This document shows, piece by piece, positions 16,716-25,826 of a DNA stretch of 64,000 nt. The position numbers were made by a program, and so were the translations under genes. Numbering within the stretch: position 1 is the stretch's first letter; each line of letters opens with the position of its first letter. The stretch comes from Rikenellaceae bacterium (GTDB taxonomy: Bacteria > Bacteroidota > Bacteroidia > Bacteroidales > Rikenellaceae), in the NCBI GenBank assembly GCA_015059845.1, contig SUZR01000002.1:1-64000 (forward strand). The letters run 5' to 3'. The notes under the pieces are model-generated. The model did no database searches, was not told the DNA's origin, and saw nothing but the letters and a program-made list of their open reading frames with translations.

Positions 16716-17579
16716 TTAGAATACAATATACGCTTCAGGATCAACCGCCTTACCCTCGTTCCAAATCTCCACCTCCACAATGGGATTGGTGCGGTCACCC
16801 ACCGACGGCATAGCATTATAGCCTATCACCTGACGGCTCTTGACGCTCTGTCCCTTCGATACAAGCACCTGCGAGAGATTACGGTATATCGACACGAAGC
16901 CATTGAAATGCTGTACCATAACAACAGAGCCCTTCTCGCCCAGTGTAGCCACATCCACAACGACACCATCATCAATCGAGGTCACGGGGGCGTTGGGTGC
17001 CGCCTGAATACCCACACCAAGATGGTTATCCTCGCGTGAGAAGTGGCGCGTAATGATTCCCTCAGCTGGAGCTGCGAAAATCAACTTACCACCCTGCTGG
17101 CGGCTCTGAAGTGTACGAGCCAGCGAATAATCGCCATCACCCTCCATCTGCGCACGCAGCAACGAATCAAACTGCGAAGGCGGAACAAGGGTCTTGTCCA
17201 GCTTAACTGTATCGCCATCGCTCAGCGGAGTACGCACAACGGGGGTACGTCCCTCCAGAATCATTGCGATATTCTCGTTATAGGTAAGCATATCGTTCAT
17301 ACGACGCTCCAACGAGTCAAGGCGCATAACATTCTGCACCAATTCATCGTGGGTCTTCTCAGCTGCCGTACGATATCCGGGGAAGATATCAAGCACAGGC
17401 GTATAGGCAACCAGCACGAGCACCAACAGAAACAAAACTAGGCAAAACGCCACCACGCTACCCAACAATCCTGCGGGCGTGATGTGCAGACTCCACTCCT
17501 CCTCGTGGCGAACGGGGTCACTCATACTGAAACGCATCTTGCGAAACAGATTCTTCGTTTTAAGTTTCCAGTTTTTCAT
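16716..17579 (-). CDS. M23-like (LytM) membrane protein with lost zinc ligands
   Basis: The 287-residue protein has a basic N-terminus, one membrane span (about 38-60), a coiled-coil stretch (75-105) and a C-terminal M23 domain (170-287). The fold is recognisable (HFSREDNHLGVGIQAA; GSVVMVQHFNGFVSIYRNLS; VDPEAYI), yet residues that bind zinc or catalyse are missing: the HxxxD Asp is Gly190, the YxHLS His is Asn234 and the final HxH is replaced by IVE. It is probably not a peptidase and may, like EnvC, regulate a cell-wall amidase. The start at 17579 is set by the basic segment before the span. It heads the dxr-rseP-radA run. Confidence 0.82.
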   Translation of the reverse strand: MKNWKLKTKNLFRKMRFSMSDPVRHEEEWSLHITPAGLLGSVVAFCLVLFLLVLVLVAYTPVLDIFPGYRTAAEKTHDELVQNVMRLDSLERRMNDMLTYNENIAMILEGRTPVVRTPLSDGDTVKLDKTLVPPSQFDSLLRAQMEGDGDYSLARTLQSRQQGGKLIFAAPAEGIITRHFSREDNHLGVGIQAAPNAPVTSIDDGVVVDVATLGEKGSVVMVQHFNGFVSIYRNLSQVLVSKGQSVKSRQVIGYNAMPSVGDRTNPIVEVEIWNEGKAVDPEAYIVF

Positions 17580-17601
17580 ACTTTCGGTTGCTATAATCGA
17601 A

Positions 17602-17609
17602 CAAAGATA
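17602..17609 (-). promoter_or_regulatory. -7 box for the M23-like, dxr, rseP, radA run
   Basis: TATCTTTG on the minus strand lies 22 bases upstream of the ATG. No good -33 box was found. Confidence 0.5.
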
Positions 17610-17747
17610 CTCAAAAAAGGGCAAACCCTCTGCCATTGGAGTGTTTTTTTTAACTCTCACACTGCAATAGGCGCCCTATTGGTGACAAAACGTGCTATAA
17701 TAGAGGATTATTTTACGGAAGATGAGCTATAATCCATTATTATTTGT

Positions 17748-17755
17748 TAAATTTG
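17748..17755 (+). promoter_or_regulatory. -7 box for the nucleotidyltransferase gene
   Basis: TAAATTTG lies 31 bases upstream of the ATG. The -33 position is not conserved. Confidence 0.5.
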
Positions 17756-17786
17756 CATAATTACAAATTTCAAAAATTATTCAATA

Positions 17787-18707
17787 ATGGTAAAACCTAC
17801 ATTACTTGTTTTGGCTGCTGGTATGGGTTCTCGATACGGAGCCTTGAAACAGATGGACGGAGTAGGCCCCAACAATGAGGCTATCATCGATTATTCTATT
17901 TATGATGCTATTCGCGCAGGTTTCGGCAAGGTGGTATTCGTTATTCGCCACTCGTTTGCAGATGCCTTCACTGCGGTATTTAACAAGGAGCGTTTTGGTG
18001 GTAAGATAGATGTTGAAATCGTTTATCAGGAGCTCGACTACCTACCCGAAGGATTCTCGCTGCCCGAGGGTCGTGAAAAGCCCTGGGGTACAAACCACGC
18101 CCTGCTGATGGCCAAGGATGTAATCAAGGAGCCCTTTGCCGTAATCAATGCAGACGACTTCTATGGTGCTGATGCATACAAGGTTATCGGAGAGTATTTG
18201 AGCAAACTGGGTGAGGAGTCTAACCACTACTGTATGGTAGGCTATGAGGTAAACAAGACTCTCTCGGAGAACGGTACCGTATCGCGTGGCGTATGCTCTA
18301 TTGACAATAACGGCTTCCTGACATCAATCGTCGAGCGCACAAAGATTGAGCGCAACGCCGAGGGCACAATCGTATTCCACGACCTGGGCGAGGATGAGGC
18401 CTTGGAGGAGAATACCCCCGTATCGATGAACTTGTTCGGCTTCACACCCGACTATTTCACATACTCGGAGGAGTATTTCAAGGGCTTCCTTGCAGACCCC
18501 GCTACGCAGGCAAACCTCAAGGCCGAGTTCTTCATTCCGTTGATGGTTAACGAGTTGGTTGGCAAGGGGACATCTAAGCTGAAGGTTCTCTCTACCACAG
18601 CCGATTGGTTTGGTGTAACATATCAGGCCGACAAACCGCAGCTCGTAGCAAAGATTGAGGAGCTGATTGAGGCTGGCGTATATCCTCGTAACTTGTGGGG
18701 AAAATAG
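17787..18707 (+). CDS. Sugar nucleotidyltransferase-like protein
   Basis: The 306-residue protein has the nucleotide-binding LAAGMGSRYGALKQM loop, then KPWGTNHALLMAKD and INADDFYG, which supply base-binding and metal-binding residues of NTP-transferases. It is cytoplasmic. The family activates sugar 1-phosphates, but this Bacteroidales subgroup lacks an assigned sugar and I cannot name one. It stands alone between a divergent promoter region and a shared terminator. Confidence 0.85.
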   Translation: MVKPTLLVLAAGMGSRYGALKQMDGVGPNNEAIIDYSIYDAIRAGFGKVVFVIRHSFADAFTAVFNKERFGGKIDVEIVYQELDYLPEGFSLPEGREKPWGTNHALLMAKDVIKEPFAVINADDFYGADAYKVIGEYLSKLGEESNHYCMVGYEVNKTLSENGTVSRGVCSIDNNGFLTSIVERTKIERNAEGTIVFHDLGEDEALEENTPVSMNLFGFTPDYFTYSEEYFKGFLADPATQANLKAEFFIPLMVNELVGKGTSKLKVLSTTADWFGVTYQADKPQLVAKIEELIEAGVYPRNLWGK

Positions 18708-18721
18708 AATGACTCTTACAT

Positions 18722-18756
18722 AAAAAAAGGTTGTCTAAACAGACAACCTTTTTTTA
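18722..18756. terminator. Bidirectional terminator; contains the folP stop codon
   Basis: The stem AAGGTTGTCT/AGACAACCTT (to 18736 and from 18741) has a 4-base loop and is flanked by A and T runs, so it can work on both strands. The folP stop (TAG, 18735-18737) lies inside the hairpin. Confidence 0.9.
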
Positions 18757-19571
18757 TACTCCGTAAAAATATTTACCACTTCAACCGCCTCGCGCGTATC
18801 GTGTACTCGTAATATTGCAGCCCCCTGCCGTAGAGCCTCCCAATTCAGAGCCGTAGTACCATTCAACGACTCCGCAGGCGTCACGCCCAGCAGCTTATAA
18901 ATCATCGACTTGCGCGACACACCAGCCAATACGGGATATCCCATTGCACAAAGGCGATTCAGGCCGCCCAGCAGCTCGTAATTCTGCTCTAATGTTTTGG
19001 CAAAGCCGAAGCCTGGGTCAAGAATTATCTTACTAACTCCACGAGAATGAAGCTCCGCAACCTTTTTCTCGAAATAACGGCACACCTCTTCAACTACGCC
19101 ATTCGGATATTCCGTCAGTGATTGCATCGTCTGTGGCGTTCCGCGCATATGCATAGCAATATAGGGTAGATTATATTTGGCCACGACATCAATCATCTCA
19201 TCGTCCAACTCCCCTGCCGATATATCGTTCACAATCACATCTCCAAACTCCTCAACAGCACGTCGCACCACCTCCGAGCGAAAGGTATCAACCGACACAA
19301 AAGCGTCTGCGGCCACATCCTTTATGCTTCGCAAGCCCTTGCGCACGCGCTCCCACTCCTCATCAACGGAGAGCTCCTTCGCCCCTGGGCGCGACGAATA
19401 ACCGCCAACATCCAATATCGTAGCACCGCTTGCGATTGCCTCCCTCACACGTGAGGCTATGCTCTGCTCATCGACGGTACGGCTACCCTCAAAAAAGGAG
19501 TCATCCGTAACATTGATAATGGCCATCACCTGTGGCTGTGATAAGTCCAACTCTCTATCGCCTAGCCTCAT
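18735..19571 (-). CDS. folP: Dihydropteroate synthase
   Basis: The 278-residue TIM-barrel enzyme joins pABA to dihydropterin pyrophosphate in folate synthesis. Motifs: AIINVTDDSFFEGSR, LDVGGYSSRPGA, VNDISAG, the pterin-binding DPGFGFAKT and GVSRKSM. The ATG at 19571 is preferred over an upstream Met ten codons earlier; it overlaps the 3' end of coaE by 17 bases, so translation is probably coupled. The last codons are part of the terminator hairpin. Confidence 0.95.
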   Translation of the reverse strand: MRLGDRELDLSQPQVMAIINVTDDSFFEGSRTVDEQSIASRVREAIASGATILDVGGYSSRPGAKELSVDEEWERVRKGLRSIKDVAADAFVSVDTFRSEVVRRAVEEFGDVIVNDISAGELDDEMIDVVAKYNLPYIAMHMRGTPQTMQSLTEYPNGVVEEVCRYFEKKVAELHSRGVSKIILDPGFGFAKTLEQNYELLGGLNRLCAMGYPVLAGVSRKSMIYKLLGVTPAESLNGTTALNWEALRQGAAILRVHDTREAVEVVNIFTEYKKRLSV

Positions 19572-20160
19572 AACAGTACATTTTATGCAGCTGCTCCACA
19601 TCGCTCTCCAGATACTCCATACTTAGATTCACCAGCGTGCGCTTTGCTCGTCGGTGCAGTTCATCATCCCCCATCTGGTGCGAGATTCGCTTCAATATCG
19701 CCTCTCTGTCGGCCCCATCACGCTCCATTGTGCGACGCACACGCTCCTCCAGCGGAGCAAGAACAGCAAGCGTAGAGTCCACCTCATTCTCAAAGCCAGC
19801 CTCAAAGAGTATAGCACTCTCCAGCACGACATAAACACTACTCTGCTGCTCGGCCCACACGCGAAAATCCTCCCTAACGGCCGGGTGGACAATAGCATTA
19901 AGGCTCTCCAAAGCCTCCTCATTGCCAAATACACGGCTGGCAAGATAGCCCCTATTCAGCCCCTCGGCCGTATAGCACTCCTCACCAAAGGCCTTCACAA
20001 GTTCGTCACGCAGAACGTCACTCTCATTCATCAACGCCTTAGCACGAGCATCGGAGTCGTAAACAGAGACACCCCTATCAGCTAAAAGGTGGCAAACGGT
20101 GCTTTTTCCGCTACCGATACCACCCGTAATTCCAACTTTATATATCTTCGAGGTACTCAT
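19555..20160 (-). CDS. coaE: Dephospho-CoA kinase
   Basis: The 201-residue P-loop kinase performs the last step of coenzyme A synthesis. Walker A GGIGSGKST lies at residues 12-20, followed by the SVYDSDARAK segment and the lid Arg cluster. It sits between the ybbR-like gene (16-base gap) and folP (overlap), an order related to the ybbR-coaE pairing seen across Bacteroidales. Confidence 0.96.
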   Translation of the reverse strand: MSTSKIYKVGITGGIGSGKSTVCHLLADRGVSVYDSDARAKALMNESDVLRDELVKAFGEECYTAEGLNRGYLASRVFGNEEALESLNAIVHPAVREDFRVWAEQQSSVYVVLESAILFEAGFENEVDSTLAVLAPLEERVRRTMERDGADREAILKRISHQMGDDELHRRAKRTLVNLSMEYLESDVEQLHKMYCYEARR

Positions 20161-20176
20161 ATTATACCTTATTATA

Positions 20177-20626
20177 TTATTTCTTCTCGCCTGCGGTCTG
20201 CAAATCGGACATTCTTAACGGCGGCACATCGCCAACCGAGATGACCTTAATATCACTAACACGTACAGAGATAGCACTCTGGATAGACTGCGGGTCGATA
20301 ATGATATTATCCACGACCGTGCCCGCTGCCACATCGACCTTGCTCTCGATGGTATATTTCAAATCATTCAAGGGAATCTTAATCTCCTTGTGCATATAGA
20401 CTCTATAACCGAACAGGTTTGTTCCCTTACCCTCGATAACGCACGGCACACGCATACGCTCACCCTCGACATTCACCAACACGGAGTAGTCGGTGGTATA
20501 GGTATATTGCAACTTAAGAATATACCACATAATAAACGATGCGCACATCAACATTATGAAGGTTGGAGAGACATAGCTCTTCAACAATCGCCAAAAGGCA
20601 CGAAGTTTATCCAAAGCATTACTCAT
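20177..20626 (-). CDS. YbbR-like (CdaR-related) membrane protein
   Basis: The 149-residue protein has a short cytoplasmic start, one membrane span (about 21-40) and an extracytoplasmic region with YbbR-like beta repeats. It is short compared with multi-repeat CdaR proteins. YbbR proteins can regulate the diadenylate cyclase CdaA; the cyclase here is far away (43503). The gene starts 7 bases after its -7 box, so its mRNA is probably leaderless or nearly so. It heads the ybbR-coaE-folP operon. Confidence 0.78.
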   Translation of the reverse strand: MSNALDKLRAFWRLLKSYVSPTFIMLMCASFIMWYILKLQYTYTTDYSVLVNVEGERMRVPCVIEGKGTNLFGYRVYMHKEIKIPLNDLKYTIESKVDVAAGTVVDNIIIDPQSIQSAISVRVSDIKVISVGDVPPLRMSDLQTAGEKK

Positions 20627-20633
20627 AGCAATG

Positions 20634-20641
20634 CAAAGTTA
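20634..20641 (-). promoter_or_regulatory. -7 box for ybbR-coaE-folP, next to the start codon
   Basis: TAACTTTG on the minus strand ends 7 bases before the ATG at 20626. It directly follows the secDF terminator T run. Confidence 0.55.
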
Positions 20642-20642
20642 T

Positions 20643-20677
20643 AAAAAAAACAGGTTGCAACCATACGGCTGCAACCT
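20643..20677 (-). terminator. Terminator after secDF
   Basis: The 8-base stem AGGTTGCA/TGCAACCT (20652-20659 with 20670-20677) is followed leftwards by eight T. Confidence 0.88.
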
Positions 20678-20702
20678 ATTTTCTCATATTTATGAATAAA
20701 TA

Positions 20703-23657
20703 TTACTTTGTCTTCTTATCCGAGCGACGAAGAATATCGAATGCGATAGGTGTTGCAACAAATACTGATGAATAAGTACCGATGATTACACCCAGCAATA
20801 GAGCGAAGACGAAACCACGCAAGTTCTCACCACCGAAAATGAAGATTGCAAGCAAGGTTACAAGTGTTGTACCTGATGTATTCATTGTACGTGACAATGT
20901 TGAACAGATAGCCTTGTTAATATTATCGCGGATATCACGCTTCGGATAGAGAGCGATATACTCACGGATACGGTCGAAGATAACCACTGTATCGTTGATA
21001 GAGTAACCGATGATGGTCAAGATAGCAGCGATAAATGCCTGGTTAACCTCCAAGTTGAAAGGCATAATGTGGTACAACATTGAGAAGATACCAATTACCA
21101 AGAACACGTTATGAGCAAGTGCAGCTGTTGCACCTGTTGCCCACTGCCAGTGCTTGAATCGGATAGTGATATAGATACCGATTGCGATAAGTGAGAACAG
21201 CACAGCATAGAATGCATTGAAGATCATATCCTTAGCAATAGCGGGACCAATCTTCTCTGAAGAGATGATACCGTTTACATCCTCCTGAGTACTTGTAAAC
21301 TGCTCAAGAGTGATAGGATATGTATAGAAATCCTTCAATGCGTTGTAAATCAATGCATCTACCTCAGCAGTTGTCTCCTCTGAAGTATCGTCGTACTTAT
21401 ACTGAGTAATGATACGCATCTGATTCTCACCACCGTACTGCTTAACCTCAACAGATGACTTAGCTGCATCGTCGCTAACCAAAGCCTGATCCAAAGCTAC
21501 GCGGATATCCTCAGCCGATACGTTCTGGTCGAAACGAACAACGTATGTACGACCACCAGTAAAGTCAACACCTGTATTCAAGCCCAAGACTGCCAATGAA
21601 ATCAATGACAATACGATCAATGAGCCTGACAACATATATGACATCTTACGCTTAGCAATGAAGTCGAACTTAACGTTAGCCAACCAGTTCTCAGACCAAG
21701 AGCGAGAGAATGAGATTGAGCCCCACTTGTTCACAACCCACTCAAGCAACATACGGGTGATGAAGATTGCGCAGAATACAGAGGTCAAGATACCGATTAC
21801 CAATGTTGTAGCGAAGCCCTGAACAGGACCGTTACCGAACACGAACAATACGATACCAGTGATGATTGTTGTCAACTGACCGTCGATGATAGCTGAGTAT
21901 GCGTTAGAGAAACCATCCTTGATAGCCAGAGCCAAGCCCTTACCACCGCGCAACTCCTCCTTGATACGCTCGTAGATAATAACGTTAGCATCCACAGCCA
22001 TACCCATTGTAAGTACGATACCTGCAATACCAGGCAAGGTCAATACAGAACCGAACGATACCAACACACCCATCAAAAGGAAGATGTTAAGCACCAATGC
22101 CAAGTCGGCCATCCAACCTGCGGTCTTGTAGAACAAGCCCATATAAATAAGTACGAGCAAGAATGCCAATACGAATGAAATCATACCTGCGTTGATAGAC
22201 TCTGTACCGAGTGAAGGACCTACTACTGTATCCTGAATGATACGTGCGGGAGCGGGAACCTTACCTGACTTCAATACGTTAGCCAAGTCCTGAGCCTCCT
22301 GGATAGTAAAGTTACCTGTAATAACTGAGCTACCACCCTCAATCTTAGTCTGAACGTTGGGAGCTGAGTAAACATAACCATCCAAAACGATTGCGATAGG
22401 CTTACCGATGTTCTGGCCAGTAAGCTGAGCCCACTGTGAAGCACCGTTAGCGTTCATCATAAGGTTAACCTCTGCAGCAGAGCCGTTCTGTGAGTAGTTC
22501 TCCTGAGCTGTTGAAACGGCACCACCATCCATAGCGGGCTTACCATCAACCGAGCGAAGAGCGTACAAGCAGATACGGTTGTCGAACATAGGCTCACCCT
22601 TGATACCCCACATCAACTCAAGGTCAGCGGGCAAGAGGTTCTGAACCTCGGGACGAGCCAAGTATGCGTTGATTGCAGGCATATCAGCTGCAGTGGCAGC
22701 ACCTACTACGCAGTTACCAGCGAATGAAGGATCGAGAAGTGCGAACAAGGGGTTGTTCTCGCGAGTGAAACCTGCAATGTTCTGCTCCTCAGTGGTAGCA
22801 GCCTCAGATACCTCAGCAGCCAAGCCCTCAGCCTTCTCTGCCTCAGCAGCGGGAGCAGCCTGCTCGCCTGTCTGCTTGATGAGCTGGTCAGCCTCAGCCA
22901 GGATAGGAAGAATCTCAGCAGCGTCGTATGTCACCCAGAACTCCAAAGATGCAGAACCCTGCAAGAGCTTACGTACACGCTCGGGCTCCTTAACACCCGG
23001 CAACTCAACCATAATACGGTTTGAGTTAGGCATACGCTGAATGTTGGGCTGAGTTACACCGAAGTGGTCGATACGGCTACGAAGGATATTGAACGAAGCA
23101 GCGATAGCAGCATCTGTCTCCTCACGCAATACCTTAACAACCTCATCGTCAGTTGAGTTAGGAGTGATATCCTTACGGTCGGGGCTAACGAAGATAGCTG
23201 CCAAAGGAGCGCCATTTGAAACCTCCTCATAAGCCTTAGCGAACTCGCCGATATAGTCATTTGTACCCGCCTTCAAAGCCTCGTTTGCGCGAGCCAAAGC
23301 CTCCACAAATGCGGGGTCGTTCTGGCTATCTCCAGCCAATGACTTAACCAAATCCTGAACCTCGATCTCGAGCATTACGTTCATACCGCCCTTAAGGTCC
23401 AAACCGAGGTTAACCTCCTTCTCCTTACACTCCTTGTAAGTGAAGTCCTTAAGACCCAAAAGACTGAAAACGGGCTGATTCTGGATTGAATCCAGATAAT
23501 ATGCCTCCATTGTTGCCTGCTCCTGCTCATCAAACGCAGCAGCGTACTCGGCAGCATCCTTCTCTACGCTTCGTGTAATGAACGAGAACGAGAGCTGATA
23601 AATGCACCCAATCACTAAAAGGATTGTGAATAATTTAAGTGCGCCTTTACTTTGCAT
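20703..23657 (-). CDS. secDF: Fused protein translocase SecDF
   Basis: The 984-residue protein joins SecD and SecF. SecD motifs (LGLDLKGGMNVMLE near the N-terminus, the periplasmic P1 domain, GMAVDANVIIYERIKEELR) are followed by the SecF half (TGVDFTGGRTYVVRF, GYSINDTVVIFDRIRE). Twelve membrane spans are expected. It uses the proton gradient to pull secreted proteins out of SecYEG. Fusion is usual in Bacteroidetes. An Ala/Glu-rich insert (about residues 265-300) lies in the P1 region. The ATG at 23657 is chosen because the earlier frame covers the promoter. Confidence 0.97.
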   Translation of the reverse strand: MQSKGALKLFTILLVIGCIYQLSFSFITRSVEKDAAEYAAAFDEQEQATMEAYYLDSIQNQPVFSLLGLKDFTYKECKEKEVNLGLDLKGGMNVMLEIEVQDLVKSLAGDSQNDPAFVEALARANEALKAGTNDYIGEFAKAYEEVSNGAPLAAIFVSPDRKDITPNSTDDEVVKVLREETDAAIAASFNILRSRIDHFGVTQPNIQRMPNSNRIMVELPGVKEPERVRKLLQGSASLEFWVTYDAAEILPILAEADQLIKQTGEQAAPAAEAEKAEGLAAEVSEAATTEEQNIAGFTRENNPLFALLDPSFAGNCVVGAATAADMPAINAYLARPEVQNLLPADLELMWGIKGEPMFDNRICLYALRSVDGKPAMDGGAVSTAQENYSQNGSAAEVNLMMNANGASQWAQLTGQNIGKPIAIVLDGYVYSAPNVQTKIEGGSSVITGNFTIQEAQDLANVLKSGKVPAPARIIQDTVVGPSLGTESINAGMISFVLAFLLVLIYMGLFYKTAGWMADLALVLNIFLLMGVLVSFGSVLTLPGIAGIVLTMGMAVDANVIIYERIKEELRGGKGLALAIKDGFSNAYSAIIDGQLTTIITGIVLFVFGNGPVQGFATTLVIGILTSVFCAIFITRMLLEWVVNKWGSISFSRSWSENWLANVKFDFIAKRKMSYMLSGSLIVLSLISLAVLGLNTGVDFTGGRTYVVRFDQNVSAEDIRVALDQALVSDDAAKSSVEVKQYGGENQMRIITQYKYDDTSEETTAEVDALIYNALKDFYTYPITLEQFTSTQEDVNGIISSEKIGPAIAKDMIFNAFYAVLFSLIAIGIYITIRFKHWQWATGATAALAHNVFLVIGIFSMLYHIMPFNLEVNQAFIAAILTIIGYSINDTVVIFDRIREYIALYPKRDIRDNINKAICSTLSRTMNTSGTTLVTLLAIFIFGGENLRGFVFALLLGVIIGTYSSVFVATPIAFDILRRSDKKTK

Positions 23658-23739
23658 TTTGTTAAAAATTTTTGTTTGTATTATAATTATCTTACGTTTT
23701 TTATCACGCACATTCGGATAAACCCCGAATTTTAGCACG

Positions 23740-23747
23740 CAAAGATA
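23740..23747 (-). promoter_or_regulatory. -7 box for secDF
   Basis: TATCTTTG on the minus strand lies 82 bases upstream of the ATG, right after the terminator of the preceding gene. Confidence 0.55.
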
Positions 23748-23748
23748 A

Positions 23749-23797
23749 GAAAAAAAAGTCTGAAAAGCGAATCCTTAAGACCGATTTTCAGACTTTT
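23749..23797 (-). terminator. Terminator after the deacetylase/beta-lactamase gene
   Basis: The stem AAAAGTCTGAAAA/TTTTCAGACTTTT (23754-23766 with 23785-23797) ends leftwards in T. It is a diverged copy of the terminator at 25784-25826, with one paired T-A to C-G exchange. Confidence 0.87.
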
Positions 23798-23873
23798 GCA
23801 TTAATATTTAGGTATTTTCACCTTTTCACATAGCCAAATCCGCTATTCTTGCCCCATTTCTTGGGGCTGATGA

Positions 23874-25718
23874 CTACTTCAGGGCTGGCAAAAGATACTT
23901 CCAGACCAAATTTATCTCGGCCTGCATATCTCCGATATTTGCCGTCATAGCGATAACAGCATTCTGGTCGGGCATAACGATGATATACTGCCCCGCAGCA
24001 CCATCCGCGCGCACTGCATTATGGCGGCAACGCCACATCTGATAACCATAGCCCTGCAACCAGTCGCTATCCTTTGGCTTTACGGTCAGCTCCTCGCGGC
24101 GCACACCCGCAGGCAGAGATGCCACGTGAGAGCGTGTAGCCTCCGCAACCCACTCAGCAGGAATGATTTGCTTGCCGTTCCACTCACCCTTCTGCAAGAT
24201 AAGCTGTCCCATCTTTGCAAGGTCCTCAGTCTTAAGGTATAAGCCCCAGCCACCAGTATTTATTCCAGCATTGCTCTCCAACCACGTAGCGCCCACGATT
24301 CCCAACGGACGGAACAGACGTGGATAGAGATAATCGATAATCTTCTCACCCGTAACCTTCTGAACAATAGCCGAAAGCATATACGTTCCGAGGGTATTGT
24401 ACACGAAGAATGTACCAGGCTCGTGCACGATAGACGCTGCCAGCCACTCCTTAATCCAGTCAGCATCGGCATCCATATTTCGGCGGCTCGGCTCCACGTC
24501 GTGACCCGACGACATTGTAAGCAGGTGGCGCACCTCCAGTTTCTTGAGATTATCGCTCACCTCGGCGGGCAACTTATCAGGGAAGAACGAGATTACCTTG
24601 TCTGTCAGCTTGAGCTTACCCTCCGTAACGGCAAAGCCGACAGCCGTAGCCGTAAAAGTCTTACTTACAGAGTTTAGGACGTGGGGAGTACGCTCTTCCC
24701 CCTCTCCCATCCAATGCTCTTTCACAACCTTGCCATCCTTGACAATCATAATACTGTGCAGGTCCTGACCCGCATCAGCCACAGCCTTCAGATACTTTTC
24801 AAAGGCCTTGTCCATCTTTTCAGAGGCCTCGCCACGCGCCATAGATTTAGTAAGGTCGTTATAGCTGATAAGGTCGATATTTTTCTCCTTAAGAGCCTGC
24901 TTCACACGCTCGCTTGTAAAGAGATCGGTAACGCCCTGACGGTCAACGGCTACATTCTCATAACCGATATGGCCAACGGTCTGCATCTCCTCGTTATCCA
25001 ACGCGGGATGGTCGAGGAACATATAGTTCTTGCCGGGCTCCAACTTATCCAACATCTTAAGGAAACTTGCCTCCTTTTCAGCCGACGTCTTGCTTGGGCC
25101 GCCATAACCCGTATGGTTCAACGCATACTTCTTGGCTGCCTCAGCGTGGTCAACGATGGGCAAATTATACTCCTCCGCTAAACGCTTCATCAACTCACCC
25201 ACCTCGGATGCGAAACTGAGCGAGCCCATATGGCCAGAGATATGGCTCACGTGGGGGATATGCTTTAGTGCCATCTCAATCTGCGCACGTGCCTCACGCT
25301 CAATCTCTTCAAGATTCCACTTACTCTCGCGAATAGACTTACCCGGATATGCCTTATTGGGTGACATCATAGGCAGGAAATAGCCATCCTCATCCACAAG
25401 GCTCGGACAATGTGTCAGCGGACGCCACTTTATGTTGTCCCACTCGCTGGTAATGGTAAAGTGCAGACCCACATCCACGCCTGGATTCTCGCGCAACAAG
25501 CGGGCCGCCTCGGGAAACCACGCCGTCACGACCATCACCTCAATGCTGGTCTCAATACCATTTTTGTAGCCCTCCATACAGGCGATATTCGCCGCACGGA
25601 ACGAACCCATATCGTCAGCACGAATAATCAATCGTGGATTACCCTGTTGCGCCCAAAGAGGCATTGTCAGAGCTGTGAACGCTGCACAGCATAGCAGATT
25701 CTTAAAATATCGTTTCAT
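23874..25718 (-). CDS. Secreted YdjC-type carbohydrate deacetylase fused to a serine beta-lactamase-like domain
   Basis: The 614-residue protein has a signal peptide (1-23). Residues 28-295 form a YdjC/ChbG-like deacetylase domain, with Asp35/Asp36 in IIRADDMG, His86 in VGLHFTITSEW and His159/His163 in SHISGHMG as likely metal ligands. Residues 305-614 form a class C beta-lactamase-like domain with SVSK (Ser350, Lys353) and FVYNTLGTY (Tyr440). Joining a sugar deacetylase to a serine esterase/peptidase fold suggests work on acylated or peptide-bearing glycans, perhaps de-esterification; this is inference. Its promoter is identical to that of the adjacent GH51 gene. Confidence 0.88.
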   Translation of the reverse strand: MKRYFKNLLCCAAFTALTMPLWAQQGNPRLIIRADDMGSFRAANIACMEGYKNGIETSIEVMVVTAWFPEAARLLRENPGVDVGLHFTITSEWDNIKWRPLTHCPSLVDEDGYFLPMMSPNKAYPGKSIRESKWNLEEIEREARAQIEMALKHIPHVSHISGHMGSLSFASEVGELMKRLAEEYNLPIVDHAEAAKKYALNHTGYGGPSKTSAEKEASFLKMLDKLEPGKNYMFLDHPALDNEEMQTVGHIGYENVAVDRQGVTDLFTSERVKQALKEKNIDLISYNDLTKSMARGEASEKMDKAFEKYLKAVADAGQDLHSIMIVKDGKVVKEHWMGEGEERTPHVLNSVSKTFTATAVGFAVTEGKLKLTDKVISFFPDKLPAEVSDNLKKLEVRHLLTMSSGHDVEPSRRNMDADADWIKEWLAASIVHEPGTFFVYNTLGTYMLSAIVQKVTGEKIIDYLYPRLFRPLGIVGATWLESNAGINTGGWGLYLKTEDLAKMGQLILQKGEWNGKQIIPAEWVAEATRSHVASLPAGVRREELTVKPKDSDWLQGYGYQMWRCRHNAVRADGAAGQYIIVMPDQNAVIAMTANIGDMQAEINLVWKYLLPALK

Positions 25719-25740
25719 CGTCGTAAGTGTTTAGTAGTCA

Positions 25741-25775
25741 TACAAAGCTAACAATTTATAGGCAGAAGGCCAAAT
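25741..25775 (-). promoter_or_regulatory. Promoter of the deacetylase/beta-lactamase gene (copy of the GH51 promoter)
   Basis: On the minus strand ATTTGG, a 20-base spacer after TTTG and TAGCTTTG form a full consensus promoter. All 35 bases are identical to 27450-27484. Confidence 0.88.
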
Positions 25776-25783
25776 TAACAAAT

Positions 25784-25826
25784 AAAAAAAGTCCGAAAAG
25801 CGATTTTAAGGATTCGTTTTTCGGAC
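25784..25826 (-). terminator. Terminator after the GH51 gene
   Basis: The stem GTCCGAAAA/TTTTCGGAC (25791-25799 with 25818-25826) is followed leftwards by seven T. It sits just before the promoter at 25741-25775, forming a compact terminator-promoter unit. Confidence 0.87.
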
